A DNA stretch of 64,000 nt from Streptomyces flaveolus. GTDB lineage: Bacteria; Actinomycetota; Actinomycetes; Streptomycetales; Streptomycetaceae. The position numbers and the translations under genes were made by a program. The DNA is taken from NCBI RefSeq assembly GCF_000716535.1, contig NZ_JNWV01000041.1, forward strand, positions 1 to 64,000, read 5' to 3'. Below, in pieces: positions 9,721-17,701 of the stretch. Within the stretch, counting starts at the first letter, position 1; each line of letters starts with the position of its first letter. The notes below the pieces were generated by a model, which worked only from the letters and a program-made list of their open reading frames with translations, did no database searches and was not told the DNA's origin.

Positions 9721-11751
9721 TCAGAACGGCAGCGGCCGGCTGTGCACGACGTCCAGCCGGGACACCGCCCGGGTCAGCACCACGTACAGCCGGTGGGCGC
9801 CCCGCTCCTCCGCCTCGGCCACGGCCGCCGGTTCGACGGCGACGACGTGGTCGTACTCCAGGCCCTTGACCACACCGGCGGGTACGACGGTCAGCCGGGC
9901 GCCGAGCGTGTCGGGGCCGGCCGGGTCGAGTCCGGCCCGGTCGAGCGCGGCCCGCACCCGGTCGGCGTCCGTGTCGGCCGTGACCACCCCGACCGACCCC
10001 TCCCGGGCCAGGGCGTCACGCACGGCGGTCACGGTGGTGCCGAGCAGGTCCTCGGTGGGCCGGAGGGTCAGCTCCCCGTCCGTGCGCAGCGAGGTGGCGG
10101 CGGGTACGGCGACGTCGAGGCGGGCGAGCAGCCGGTTGGCCAGTTCCAGGACGGCCGCCGGCACCCGGAACCCGGTGGTCAGCGGCACCACGGCCGCGTC
10201 CGGCCGGCCCAGGTGGCGAAGCTGGACGGACCAGTCGCGGGCGGCCCATGGGGTGGTGCCCTGGGCGAGGTCGCCGAGGACGGTCAGTGAGCCGAACACG
10301 GCCCGGCGGGCGATGGCCCGGCACTCCATCGGCGACAGGTCCTGCGCCTCGTCCACGACGAGGTGGCCGTAGCCCTCGGGGTGTTCGACGAGCCCGGCGA
10401 GTTCGTCGAGCAGGACCAGGTCGGCGGCCGACCAGCGGGCCGACTTGTACGAGCGCGGCGGGCGGGGCCAGAGCAGTGCCGCCTGCTCGTCCGGGTCCAG
10501 CAGGCCGTCGGCGGCCCGGGCCAACGCCCCGCCGTCGGTGAGGAGTTCGGTGAGGAGCTCCTCTGGGCGGACCTTCGGCCACACCGCGTCGAGCTGCTCG
10601 GTCAGCGGCCGGCAGCGCTCGATGCGCCGGACCCAGGAGGCGGGCAGCACCCCGGAGCGCCGTTCGGCCTGGTCGCGCAGCCGCCGCACCACCCGGGTGC
10701 GCACCCGCTCCCGTCCGACGGCGTACGGCGGTTCCTCGGCGCGCACCTCGGCCACGAGGTCCGCGAGTTCGCCGGCGGGGATCCGCCGGCGGTACGACCC
10801 GTCGGGCACGGTGAGGTCGCCGACGCCCGCGGTGCTCACCCGCGCGTACAGCGCCCGGCGCAGCACCTCGGCCATGCGCGGGTCGTGCTTGACCGACGCG
10901 GTCTTCAGCGGGTCGGTGCCGGTGACCGGGTGGCGGGCGATCTCGTCCAGCAGGGTCGACTGGCGGACGCCCGTCTCGCCGAGGGAGGGCAGCACCTCGG
11001 CGATGTAGCCGAGGAAGGTGCGGTTGGGGCCGAGGATCAGCAGGCCGGAGCGCCGGAGCCGCTTGGGGTGCGTGTAGAGCAGGTACGCGGCGCGGTGCAG
11101 GCCGACGGCGGTCTTGCCGGTGCCGGGGGCGCCCTGCACGCACACGGAGTCGGTGAGGGCGGCGCGGACGAGGTCGTCCTGCTCGGGCTGGATGGTCGCG
11201 GCGATGTCCCGCATGGGCCCGACGCGGGGCCGCTCGATCTCGCGGGCCACGATGTCGCTGGTGCGGGATTCGCCCCGGCCCAGGTGCTCGTCCTCCAGCC
11301 CGGTGAGGTCGGCGGAGTCGCCCCGGCTGCCGGGCGCCCAGCCGAACCGGCGCCGGACCGCCACGCCCTGCGGGTCGCGGGCGCTCGCCTGGTAGAAGGC
11401 GCGGGAGACGGGGGCCCGCCAGTCGACCACGAGTGGTGGTGCGGCCGGGTCCTCGGTGATCCGCACCCGGCCGACGTGGTAGCTCTGCCCGCCGTGCCCG
11501 GGGTCGCCGTCGGCGAAGTCGAGCCGGCCGAAGAACAGCGGGCCCGGCGGGAGTTCGCGCATGGCCTTGGCCTGGCTGCGCAGCCGGTGGCCGAGGACTT
11601 CGGCGTCGGCGCCGGAGGCGGAGACGTCCTCTCCGATGACGACCTGTTCGGCGGCGCCCTCGACCATCGCGGCGAGGGCCGTACGGCAGGTGTCGTGGTA
11701 GGCGCGCTCGGAGTTCAGGGTGTCCTTGAGAGCGGAGTCGAGTGACGTCAT
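9721..11751 (-). CDS. HelD/HelR-like superfamily 1 helicase-type ATPase
   Basis: A 676-residue UvrD/Rep-like protein. It has an N-terminal helical coiled coil (about 1-70), Walker A GAPGTGKT near residue 210, Walker B with DEAQDLSP, motif IV/V TTGFRVP, and a C-terminal UvrD-type segment YVVLTRAVSRLDVV. The overall pattern matches HelD, an RNA-polymerase-associated remodelling factor; in Streptomyces the related HelR displaces rifamycin-bound polymerase. I saw no rifamycin-associated palindrome upstream. It lies 50 bp behind a TetR gene on the same strand, and the gap contains a repeated ACCGAGT motif, so regulation by that TetR protein is likely. Confidence 0.8.
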   Translation of the reverse strand: MTSLDSALKDTLNSERAYHDTCRTALAAMVEGAAEQVVIGEDVSASGADAEVLGHRLRSQAKAMRELPPGPLFFGRLDFADGDPGHGGQSYHVGRVRITEDPAAPPLVVDWRAPVSRAFYQASARDPQGVAVRRRFGWAPGSRGDSADLTGLEDEHLGRGESRTSDIVAREIERPRVGPMRDIAATIQPEQDDLVRAALTDSVCVQGAPGTGKTAVGLHRAAYLLYTHPKRLRRSGLLILGPNRTFLGYIAEVLPSLGETGVRQSTLLDEIARHPVTGTDPLKTASVKHDPRMAEVLRRALYARVSTAGVGDLTVPDGSYRRRIPAGELADLVAEVRAEEPPYAVGRERVRTRVVRRLRDQAERRSGVLPASWVRRIERCRPLTEQLDAVWPKVRPEELLTELLTDGGALARAADGLLDPDEQAALLWPRPPRSYKSARWSAADLVLLDELAGLVEHPEGYGHLVVDEAQDLSPMECRAIARRAVFGSLTVLGDLAQGTTPWAARDWSVQLRHLGRPDAAVVPLTTGFRVPAAVLELANRLLARLDVAVPAATSLRTDGELTLRPTEDLLGTTVTAVRDALAREGSVGVVTADTDADRVRAALDRAGLDPAGPDTLGARLTVVPAGVVKGLEYDHVVAVEPAAVAEAEERGAHRLYVVLTRAVSRLDVVHSRPLPF

Positions 11752-11776
11752 GGCGCCAGCGTACCGCCAGAACGTT

Positions 11777-11800
11777 ACCGAGTTACATTTTTAACCGAGT
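11777..11800 (-). promoter_or_regulatory. Repeated ACCGAGT motif between tetR and helicase
   Basis: ACCGAGT occurs at 11777-11783 and 11794-11800, 17 bp apart, inside an unusually AT-rich 50-bp gap (it includes a run of five T). This suggests a promoter with TetR half-sites just before the helicase gene. Confidence 0.45.
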
Positions 11801-11801
11801 C

Positions 11802-12413
11802 TCATTCAGCGTGCCGCGGGAACAACCCCTCCCCCAGCCGCCGGAAGGCCCGCTCCGCCGCCGCCACCGCGTCCGGCGCCACCTCCGCCACCGGCTCCCC
11901 CGCCGCGATCCGCCGCCAGTTCTCCAGGGCGAGGACGCGCTGGACGGCGATGATCTGCCCGGCGGCCAGCCGCGCCTCCAGATCCCCGCCGAGCGCCTCG
12001 GCGAGCGCCGCCTCCGACCGCTCCTGGTGGGCGTAGGCCCGGGCCACCAGGGACGGGGTGCCGTAGAGCAGGCGGTGGAAGGCGAGCACGTCGGGGTGGT
12101 CGTTCAGCCCGGTGACCGGGTCGCGCCGCTCCAGGCCGGCGAGGAAGTGCCGGCGCAGCGCGTCCACCGGGTCGGCCGCCCCGGCGACCACCCGCGCGGC
12201 CTCCGTCTCGTGGTCCGCGATCCGGTGCAGGACCAGGTCCTCCTTGGCCGGGAAGTACCGGAAGAGGGTGGGCTTGGAGATCCCGGCCGCGGCGGCGACC
12301 TCCGCCACGGACACCGCGTCGAAGCCCCGCTCCAGGAACAGCCGTACGGCGATGTCCGACACGTCCTGGTACATCCGCTGCTTCTTGCGCTCGCGCAGGC
12401 CCATCTCACCCAT
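11802..12413 (-). CDS. TetR-family regulator upstream of the helicase
   Basis: A 203-residue protein with a TetR HTH (VRLFLERGFDAVSVAEVAAA, then GISKPTLFRYFPAKEDL) at about residues 20-68, and a ligand domain that contains a TetR_C-type helix bundle. It is transcribed towards the HelD-like helicase with a 50-bp gap. The most economical reading is that it controls itself and the helicase, linking the polymerase-remodelling factor to a small-molecule signal; the ligand is unknown. Confidence 0.8.
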   Translation of the reverse strand: MGEMGLRERKKQRMYQDVSDIAVRLFLERGFDAVSVAEVAAAAGISKPTLFRYFPAKEDLVLHRIADHETEAARVVAGAADPVDALRRHFLAGLERRDPVTGLNDHPDVLAFHRLLYGTPSLVARAYAHQERSEAALAEALGGDLEARLAAGQIIAVQRVLALENWRRIAAGEPVAEVAPDAVAAAERAFRRLGEGLFPRHAE

Positions 12414-12444
12414 GGGGGGAGCCTACGCAGCACCCGCCGACGCG

Positions 12445-13476
12445 TCAGTCGCCGGTCCGCGGCGCGGGGAGCGGATCGGCCGGGGCGGGGACCGGATCGG
12501 CAGGCGCGGGGACCGGATCAGCCGGGGCGGGCGCGGGGACCTTCAGGGGGTGGGCGAGGGTCCACAGGGTGTTGAAGAGGACCCGGCGGTCACGGACGGT
12601 CTCCGCCGCCCTCTGCCCGTCGTCCGAGTGCCAGCGAGTCAGCAGCCGCCTGTCGTCCATGACGAGGTCCAGCACCTCCCTGGAGGCCGCGGTCCGGTTC
12701 TGCCGGTCCGCGTTCTTCCTGGGCGTGTAGACGGCCTCGACCAGGCGGTCGGCGTTGATCAGGTACAGGTTGAGCATCGGCGACATGTGGAGCACCCGGA
12801 ATGCGAAGTCCAGCTTCCCCAGACCGTCGTGGCGCATCGAGATCTCCGCATCCCTCAGATGCTCCTGGGACGCGACGATCTTGCCCTTCAGCGCGGCGCG
12901 GAACGCGGGCGCGTCGGCGGCCTTGCCGTCCAGCACCCGCCCGGGAAGCTGGATCTCCTTGTCGAAGTCGGGGACGAGGTAACGGACGGTCACCTCGCGC
13001 TGTGTACTGGCGGGCAGCCGCTCAAGGGCCTTCTTGATCCGGAAGGCGGTGTTCTCCCCGGTGAATCCCATGACGTACAGCTCGACCTTGTCCTTGCCCT
13101 CCAGCTCCCTTTCGATCTCCGCCAGCAGTTGTTCCCTGGTGATGTCCACCCCGGACGCCGAACGCTGCGCCGAACCCAGTTCCACGATCCGCTCGCTCAG
13201 CACCCGGATGCCGTCCCGCAGGTCCTCCGTGGCCTCCCGCTGGGTTTCGTGGGCCGTGTTCAGCCGCTGCACCTCGCTGTAGAGCAGGAAACCGACCAGG
13301 CTCAGCAACGCGCCGCCGATGTAGACGTTGTCCTGCAGGGCGTCGCCGACCGGCCGCACGAACTGGGCGACCAGGTTCAGTCCGAAGACGGCCAGCAGCA
13401 CGATCTTCGAGACCGTGCCCTCGGCCCGCGACCAGCCGGCCGCCACCCTGCTTCTCAGCGTTCTCTCCGCCACCAA
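12445..13476 (-). CDS. Two-TM protein with a cytoplasmic domain related to that of the nearby GntR protein
   Basis: A 343-residue protein of no family I can name. Two hydrophobic helices (KIVLLAVFGLNLVAQFV and YIGGALLSLVGFLLY) lie at about residues 24-68, followed by a helical linker (QRLNTAHETQREATEDL) and a soluble alpha/beta domain (about 115-300). That domain shares an order of motifs with the C-terminal half of the GntR regulator at 15156-16025: a VxVRxLxP strand, FRxLxxxPxxxLYLxN, and a terminal F(N/D)xLW helix. The tail repeats PAPADPVPAPADP. The GTG at 13476 has AGGGGGA upstream. It may sense the same ligand at the membrane; this is inference. Confidence 0.65.
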   Translation of the reverse strand: MVAERTLRSRVAAGWSRAEGTVSKIVLLAVFGLNLVAQFVRPVGDALQDNVYIGGALLSLVGFLLYSEVQRLNTAHETQREATEDLRDGIRVLSERIVELGSAQRSASGVDITREQLLAEIERELEGKDKVELYVMGFTGENTAFRIKKALERLPASTQREVTVRYLVPDFDKEIQLPGRVLDGKAADAPAFRAALKGKIVASQEHLRDAEISMRHDGLGKLDFAFRVLHMSPMLNLYLINADRLVEAVYTPRKNADRQNRTAASREVLDLVMDDRRLLTRWHSDDGQRAAETVRDRRVLFNTLWTLAHPLKVPAPAPADPVPAPADPVPAPADPLPAPRTGD

Positions 13477-13565
13477 ATCCCCCTGTTGGCAGGCGCGTTG
13501 TCACCGTACCGCTCATGGTGCCCGGTCACGGGTCCGCTCAGGAAGAGGGGCGCACCGTACCGGGC

Positions 13566-14297
13566 TCAGCGCGGGATCAGACGCAACAGCCGGTCGTACG
13601 AGGCCAGCACGACCTTCGCCCCGGCGTCGCGCATCCGCTGCCGCTTCGCCGCAGTGCGTCCGATGCCGACGAACCGGACACCCGCCCGCTCGGCCGCCAT
13701 GAAGTCCGTCGGGGTGTCCCCGATCATCACGGCCTCGTCGGGCGGCAGGCCCAGGCCCCGCAGGGCACGATGAAGGACGTCCGGGTGCGGCTTCATCAGG
13801 TCGGGGTCGGCGGCACGGCCGTGCACGGCCTCGAAACTCTCCCGCAGGTTCCTGTCCCGCAGATAGTCGTCCGCCGCCACGGCCGCGTTGTTGGTGACGA
13901 CGGCCAGCCGGGTGCCCCGCCCGGCCAGCCACCTGACGAACTCCGCCGCGCCGGGAGTGGGCCACGCGGTCCGGGCGGCGGTCCGCTCGCCCTCGGTCAC
14001 CTGCTGCTCCAGCCGCGCCACCAGGTCGCCCACGTCATGGTCACGGCGGGCGCGATGCACGGCGCGCAACACCACGTGCGGGTCCTTGTCGGTGCGCTCG
14101 CCCTCGGACAGCACGCCTAGGAGGCCGGCGGCCTCCACGGTGGTCCGCAGGGCGTTCGCCACCGCCATGGAGCTGCCGTCGGGGAACAGTCGGCACAGCG
14201 GACCGTCGAAGTCGAACAACGCGCAGTCCGGGCCGGGCCCGGCGCTCAACAGCTCCCACGCCTCCTCGGCGTCGGCAGCGTCGTACTCAGCAGTCAT
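13566..14297 (-). CDS. HAD-family hydrolase (first of two paralogues)
   Basis: A 243-residue HAD phosphatase with all four motifs: FDFDGP (motif I), VVTNN (II), KPHPD (III) and GDTPTDFMAA (IV). A helical cap lies between motifs I and II. It shares the unusual segment DPHVVLRAV with the neighbouring HAD at 14401, showing that the two are paralogues. The fold suggests a phosphoglycolate-phosphatase-like enzyme acting on a small phosphate ester. ATG at 14297 is chosen because GTGGA precedes it; the frame remains open to 14387. It lies between the second HAD gene and the two-TM gene on the same strand. Confidence 0.8.
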   Translation of the reverse strand: MTAEYDAADAEEAWELLSAGPGPDCALFDFDGPLCRLFPDGSSMAVANALRTTVEAAGLLGVLSEGERTDKDPHVVLRAVHRARRDHDVGDLVARLEQQVTEGERTAARTAWPTPGAAEFVRWLAGRGTRLAVVTNNAAVAADDYLRDRNLRESFEAVHGRAADPDLMKPHPDVLHRALRGLGLPPDEAVMIGDTPTDFMAAERAGVRFVGIGRTAAKRQRMRDAGAKVVLASYDRLLRLIPR

Positions 14298-14400
14298 GCC
14301 GTTCCACCCGCTCCTCGGATCGGTCGCCCGCGCCGGGGACCGCGGACCAGCCTCGGCGGCGCCGGGGACCGGGGCAAGCCCCGACACACCGGTCGGCCGC

Positions 14401-15156
14401 TTATGGCCTACCGTACGGCCGGTGGTGGCGGACCGCGTTCAGCAGTGGCTCCAGCGACCGGACGACGTGCGCGGCGCCTGCCGCTCGCAGGCGTTTCTCC
14501 GCGGTCTCACCATGCGCGTACCCCAGGAACGGCACCCCTGTCTCGCGAGCCGCGGTCAGGTCCGAGACGGCGTCGCCGATCACCAGTGCGGCGGCGGGGA
14601 CGGCACCCATCGCGTGCAGGGCGCGGGTGAGGCAGTGCGGGTGCGGTTCGAGGTGGTGCAGGTCCTCGGTGCGGCCGTACACGTGAGGGGTGAAGCAGCC
14701 GGTGATGCCCCGGGAGTCGAGGTAGGTGCGGACGGCGAGGGGCGAGTTGTCGGTGGTGACGGCGAGGCGGGCGCCGACGGCCGTCCAGGTGCGGATCAGC
14801 GGGTCGGCGTAGGCGGTCGGCAGCGCGGAGGCCGCGGCCCGCACCTCCTCCTGGGTGAGCCGTTCCTCGAGTTCGGCGACGAGGTCGCTGCCGGGCCGCC
14901 GGCGGCCCACGGCCCGCAGGACGACGTGCGGGTCCGGCGTCTCCCGTTCGGTATCGGTGAGCAGCCCGCGCAGGCCGTGCCCCTCCAGCCAGTCCACCAG
15001 GTCGGCGGCCACCTGCTCGGCCCGGTGCCGGGCGAAGAGCCGGCAGATCGGCCCGTCGAAGTCCCACAGCACGAACCGGGCGGATGTGATCAGTTCCCGA
15101 AGCTTCTCGTTCTCGCTCGCAACAGTAGGCGCATCAGAAGTCGCATCAGAGGTCAC
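14401..15156 (-). CDS. HAD-family protein coupled to gntR, with an altered motif III
   Basis: A 251-residue paralogue of the HAD at 13566. Motif I (WDFDGP), motif II (TTDNS) and motif IV (GDAVSDLTAA) are present, but the motif III lysine is replaced: LEPHPH stands where the paralogue has MKPHPD. Activity may therefore be reduced or rely on another residue. Translation starts at a GTG (15156) overlapping the TAG stop of gntR (TAGTG), so the two genes are translationally coupled. This makes a functional link between regulator and HAD protein likely, for example the HAD consuming or producing the regulator's ligand. Confidence 0.75.
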   Translation of the reverse strand: MTSDATSDAPTVASENEKLRELITSARFVLWDFDGPICRLFARHRAEQVAADLVDWLEGHGLRGLLTDTERETPDPHVVLRAVGRRRPGSDLVAELEERLTQEEVRAAASALPTAYADPLIRTWTAVGARLAVTTDNSPLAVRTYLDSRGITGCFTPHVYGRTEDLHHLEPHPHCLTRALHAMGAVPAAALVIGDAVSDLTAARETGVPFLGYAHGETAEKRLRAAGAAHVVRSLEPLLNAVRHHRPYGRP

Positions 15157-16025
15157 TAGGAGAGTGTCAGGTTCGTCGGGATGGTTTCCCAGAGGGCGTC
15201 GAACCACTTCTGCGACTGCTCCACGAACGCCGCGTCCCGCTGCCCGGCCCGCCTCTCGAAGGAGAAGAGCAGGGATGCGGAGCCGAGGACGTCGTACATC
15301 TCCGGCGTCCCGCTGTCGGTGGGCTCCGCGCGGCTCGTGACCACGTAGTACGCGTGCAGCGCCTCCGCGCCGTTGAGCAGGTACAACTTCATCGGCGGGG
15401 TGAACGGCAGCGCACGGAAGGTGACGTGGACGTCGACGTCGTGGGTGCCGCGCAGGGCCTGGAGGTTGTGCCGGAGCACCTGCCCTTGGGCGTTGCGCAT
15501 CGCCAGCCACCGCTGGTGGACGACGTCGTCGCCGCCGGCGTCGACCGCGACCGGTAAGGCGAGGCTGATGTCCCGGGACGGCAGCAGGATGCGGACGTCG
15601 ATCCGCTCCGGTCGCAGCCGGCCCTCGTGGATCCGGCGCAGCGGCTCACCGAGGGCGAGCATCAGGCTCTCCGCGGTCAGGCAGACGGCGTCGATGCGCA
15701 CGTGCGGCGCGGCGAAGGCTTCGGTCAGCCGGGGCGCGAGGGCCACCATGGCCGGCTGCGGCTCCTCGCGCACGGGGCCCGGTTCGACGACCCGGGACGG
15801 GCTGCCCTTCCTGACGTCGCTGAGCAGACCGTCCTCCTGAAGCGCGCGCAGGGCCTGGCGTACGGCGCCCCGCTCCACGCCGAACTCCTCGGCCAGCTCG
15901 GCCTGGGTGGGCATCCGGTCACCGGCACGGAGGGCGCCGGACCGGATGCGTTCGCGCAGGATGTCGGCCACCTCCCGCGGAGTGAGCCGCCCGCCGCCGT
16001 GCGCTGCCGTCCGCTCCTCGGTCAC
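15156..16025 (-). CDS. GntR-type regulator with an uncharacterised C-terminal sensor domain (TTA codon)
   Basis: A 289-residue protein. The N-terminal winged helix (about 15-80) reads ADILRERIRSGALRAGDRMP then ELAEEFGVERGAVRQAL. The C-terminal domain (about 108-285) is not the usual FadR or UTRA type; it resembles the soluble domain of the two-TM protein at 12445. Codon 157 is TTA (forward 15555-15557), the only TTA in the gene, making translation dependent on the bldA tRNA and hence tied to development. The start is a GTG with no obvious SD, and CAACTA/TAGTTG inverted repeats lie just upstream. The stop overlaps the start of the following HAD gene. Confidence 0.75.
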   Translation of the reverse strand: MTEERTAAHGGGRLTPREVADILRERIRSGALRAGDRMPTQAELAEEFGVERGAVRQALRALQEDGLLSDVRKGSPSRVVEPGPVREEPQPAMVALAPRLTEAFAAPHVRIDAVCLTAESLMLALGEPLRRIHEGRLRPERIDVRILLPSRDISLALPVAVDAGGDDVVHQRWLAMRNAQGQVLRHNLQALRGTHDVDVHVTFRALPFTPPMKLYLLNGAEALHAYYVVTSRAEPTDSGTPEMYDVLGSASLLFSFERRAGQRDAAFVEQSQKWFDALWETIPTNLTLS

Positions 16026-16037
16026 GGACGAACGCTA

Positions 16038-16064
16038 CAACTACGGTCAGACAAGCGATAGTTG
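16038..16064. promoter_or_regulatory. Candidate operator upstream of gntR
   Basis: CAACTA (16038-16043) and TAGTTG (16059-16064) form a perfect 6-bp inverted repeat with a 15-bp spacer, 13 bp before the GTG start of the GntR gene. The position fits autoregulation. Confidence 0.4.
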
Positions 16065-16090
16065 CGATACGCGCTGCCCGCCTCCACCGG

Positions 16091-16693
16091 TCACATCAAC
16101 AGATCGTCCACCTGGGCCTCGCCCACCCGGTACCGGCGGGCGATCTCCCCGCTGCAGTCGTCGGCTGTACGCTGCAACCGCTGGCGGCGCCGCGAGACCT
16201 CCTGCTCGTAGCGGATCAACCGGCCCATGGCGGCGCTCAGTTCCAGATCCGTACGCGCCGTCAGGTCGGACAGCTCCACCTCGGCGAGCATCTCGGCGGC
16301 CAGTTGCCCGTACTCCTCGTTGTGCGGGGTGCCGAGCGTGACATGCCGGGCCGAGGAGCGCTGCCGGGCCGGGGCGTCCTTCAGGATCTCCGGGAGCCGG
16401 TCGACCACGGAGCCGTCCGCGGGCGCCGGAACGGACGCCCGGCCGCGCCGGCCCAGCTCCGCACGCAGGATGTCGATCCGCCCCTGGAGCAGCCGCCGCA
16501 CATAGCTCAGGTCCGCCTCGTCGCGCTGGGCGTCCCGGCGCAGGGTGCGCAGCTCGGGCAGGCTCAGCCGGGCCAGGTCGGGCTCCGGGGGCTCGACGGG
16601 CAGGGCGGGGCCCGTGGTGCCGTCGGCGCGCTGGGCGGGCGGCCGGTACGTCCCCTGCGTCCCCAGCCGCCCGCTGGTACTCGGTGTGCTCAT
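16091..16693 (-). CDS. rsiG: RsiG, c-di-GMP-dependent anti-sigma factor
   Basis: A 200-residue cytoplasmic protein. It carries both copies of the c-di-GMP-binding motif E(X)3S(X)2R(X)3Q(X)3D that defines RsiG: E59-S63-R66-Q70-D74 and E163-S167-R170-Q174-D178, each on a predicted long helix. In Streptomyces, RsiG loaded with a c-di-GMP dimer binds and holds the sporulation sigma factor WhiG, releasing it when the second messenger falls. The Pro/Gly-rich N-terminal 40 residues look disordered. The start is ATG 16693, 13 bp after GAGGGGA; the frame is open further to 16756 without support. No sigma gene is adjacent. Confidence 0.9.
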   Translation of the reverse strand: MSTPSTSGRLGTQGTYRPPAQRADGTTGPALPVEPPEPDLARLSLPELRTLRRDAQRDEADLSYVRRLLQGRIDILRAELGRRGRASVPAPADGSVVDRLPEILKDAPARQRSSARHVTLGTPHNEEYGQLAAEMLAEVELSDLTARTDLELSAAMGRLIRYEQEVSRRRQRLQRTADDCSGEIARRYRVGEAQVDDLLM

Positions 16694-16853
16694 CTGCTTG
16701 TGACCGTCCCCTCGACCGGCGTGGTGGAAGCATCGTGCCACCCCAACCGGCCGCAATGTGACCGAGTGCCCCCGAACATCCCCAGATGGGCGGTAAGAGA
16801 TCCATAGTGAACCCCGTGCGGGCTAGTGCGGGACACCGGGCATGATGGTCCGC

Positions 16854-17279
16854 ATGCGTGCGGTGGTGCAGAGGGTGGACGGCGCGAGCGTCGTCGTGGA
16901 CGGCGAGACGGTGGGCGCGATCGAGGGCGAGGGGCTGTGCGTCCTCGTCGGGGTGACCCATGAGGACACCAAGGAGAAGGCGGCCCAGCTCGCCCGCAAG
17001 CTGTGGACGATCCGGATGCTGCACGACGAGAAGTCGTGCAGCGACATCGCCGCCCCGCTCCTGGTGATCAGCCAGTTCACCCTTTACGGCGACGCCCGCA
17101 AGGGGCGCCGCCCCACCTGGAACGCGGCAGCCCCCGGCGACGTCGCCGAGCCCCTGGTCGACGAGGTGGTGGCCCAGCTCCGCGCCCTGGGAGCGACGGT
17201 GGCGACGGGCCGCTTCGGGGCCCGGATGAGGGTGTCACTGACGAACGACGGGCCCTTCACGGTGCTGCTGGAGATCTAG
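16854..17279 (+). CDS. dtd: D-aminoacyl-tRNA deacylase
   Basis: A 141-residue enzyme that hydrolyses D-amino acids mistakenly attached to tRNA. Full family length and signature motifs are present: MRAVVQRV at the start, SQFTLYGD containing the SQxT active-site segment (about residues 74-81), and the Gly-Pro motif NDGPFT near the C-terminus that excludes L-amino acids. The ATG at 16854 is chosen over 16842 because all homologues begin MRAVVQRV. It is divergent from rsiG and convergent with the DUF397 genes. Confidence 0.95.
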   Translation: MRAVVQRVDGASVVVDGETVGAIEGEGLCVLVGVTHEDTKEKAAQLARKLWTIRMLHDEKSCSDIAAPLLVISQFTLYGDARKGRRPTWNAAAPGDVAEPLVDEVVAQLRALGATVATGRFGARMRVSLTNDGPFTVLLEI

Positions 17280-17479
17280 CGGGCGGCCCCCTTGACCCCG
17301 TCCACGAACCCCGCCCAAGCCTCCGGCCCGAAGACGAGGGTTCCACGGGCGGGGGCCTTGCTGTCGCGGACAGGGACGACGGAGGGGACGTTGTCGGCGA
17401 CTTCTATGCACTCGCCGCCGCTCGTGTTGCTGTAGCTGCTCTTGCGCCACGTCAGCTTGTTCAGGTCGATGGCTCGCAC
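17276..17479 (-). CDS. DUF397 protein (copy 1)
   Basis: A 67-residue protein with the DUF397 core [15 protein letters not shown] and PVRDSK(A)P. The GTG at 17479 is chosen because GGAGGAGG precedes it; a TTG at 17485 is the only longer option. It is highly similar to the gene immediately upstream, a tandem duplication. DUF397 genes travel with XRE/DUF5753 regulators and are required for or modulate their action, BldB/WhiJ-type pairs being the known model in Streptomyces development. The last bases overlap the end of dtd on the opposite strand. Confidence 0.85.
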   Translation of the reverse strand: MRAIDLNKLTWRKSSYSNTSGGECIEVADNVPSVVPVRDSKAPARGTLVFGPEAWAGFVDGVKGAAR

Positions 17480-17497
17480 GGGCAACCTCCTCCGAGA

Positions 17498-17701
17498 TCA
17501 GGCCGGTCGGCGCTTGACCCCGTCCACGAACGCCGCCCAGGCCTCCGGCCCGAAGACGACGGTTCCGCGGGCGGGGGCCTTGCTGTCGCGGACAGGGACG
17601 GCGGAGGGGACGTTGTCGGCGACTTCGACGCAGTTTCCGCCGTCCGAGTTGCTGTAGCTGCTCTTGCGCCACTTCACGTTGCTCAGGTCGATGGCTCGCA
17701 C
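17498..17701 (-). CDS. DUF397 protein (copy 2)
   Basis: A 67-residue paralogue of the downstream gene, with [17 protein letters not shown] and PVRDSKAP. It starts at a GTG preceded by GGAGGAA and overlaps the last 19 bases of the XRE regulator gene, so the regulator and this protein are translationally coupled. By analogy with WhiJ/DUF397 pairs it probably acts as partner or antagonist of that regulator. Confidence 0.85.
   Translation of the reverse strand: MRAIDLSNVKWRKSSYSNSDGGNCVEVADNVPSAVPVRDSKAPARGTVVFGPEAWAAFVDGVKRRPA

Noticed and set aside
11752..11801. A rifamycin-associated element before the HelD-like gene
   Set aside because: The gap is AT-rich with a direct repeat and does not contain the GC-rich palindrome typical of that element.
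12445..16025. Phospholipase-D-like nuclease reading of the shared domain
   Set aside because: No HxKx4D motif occurs in either protein, so a PLD active site is not supported.
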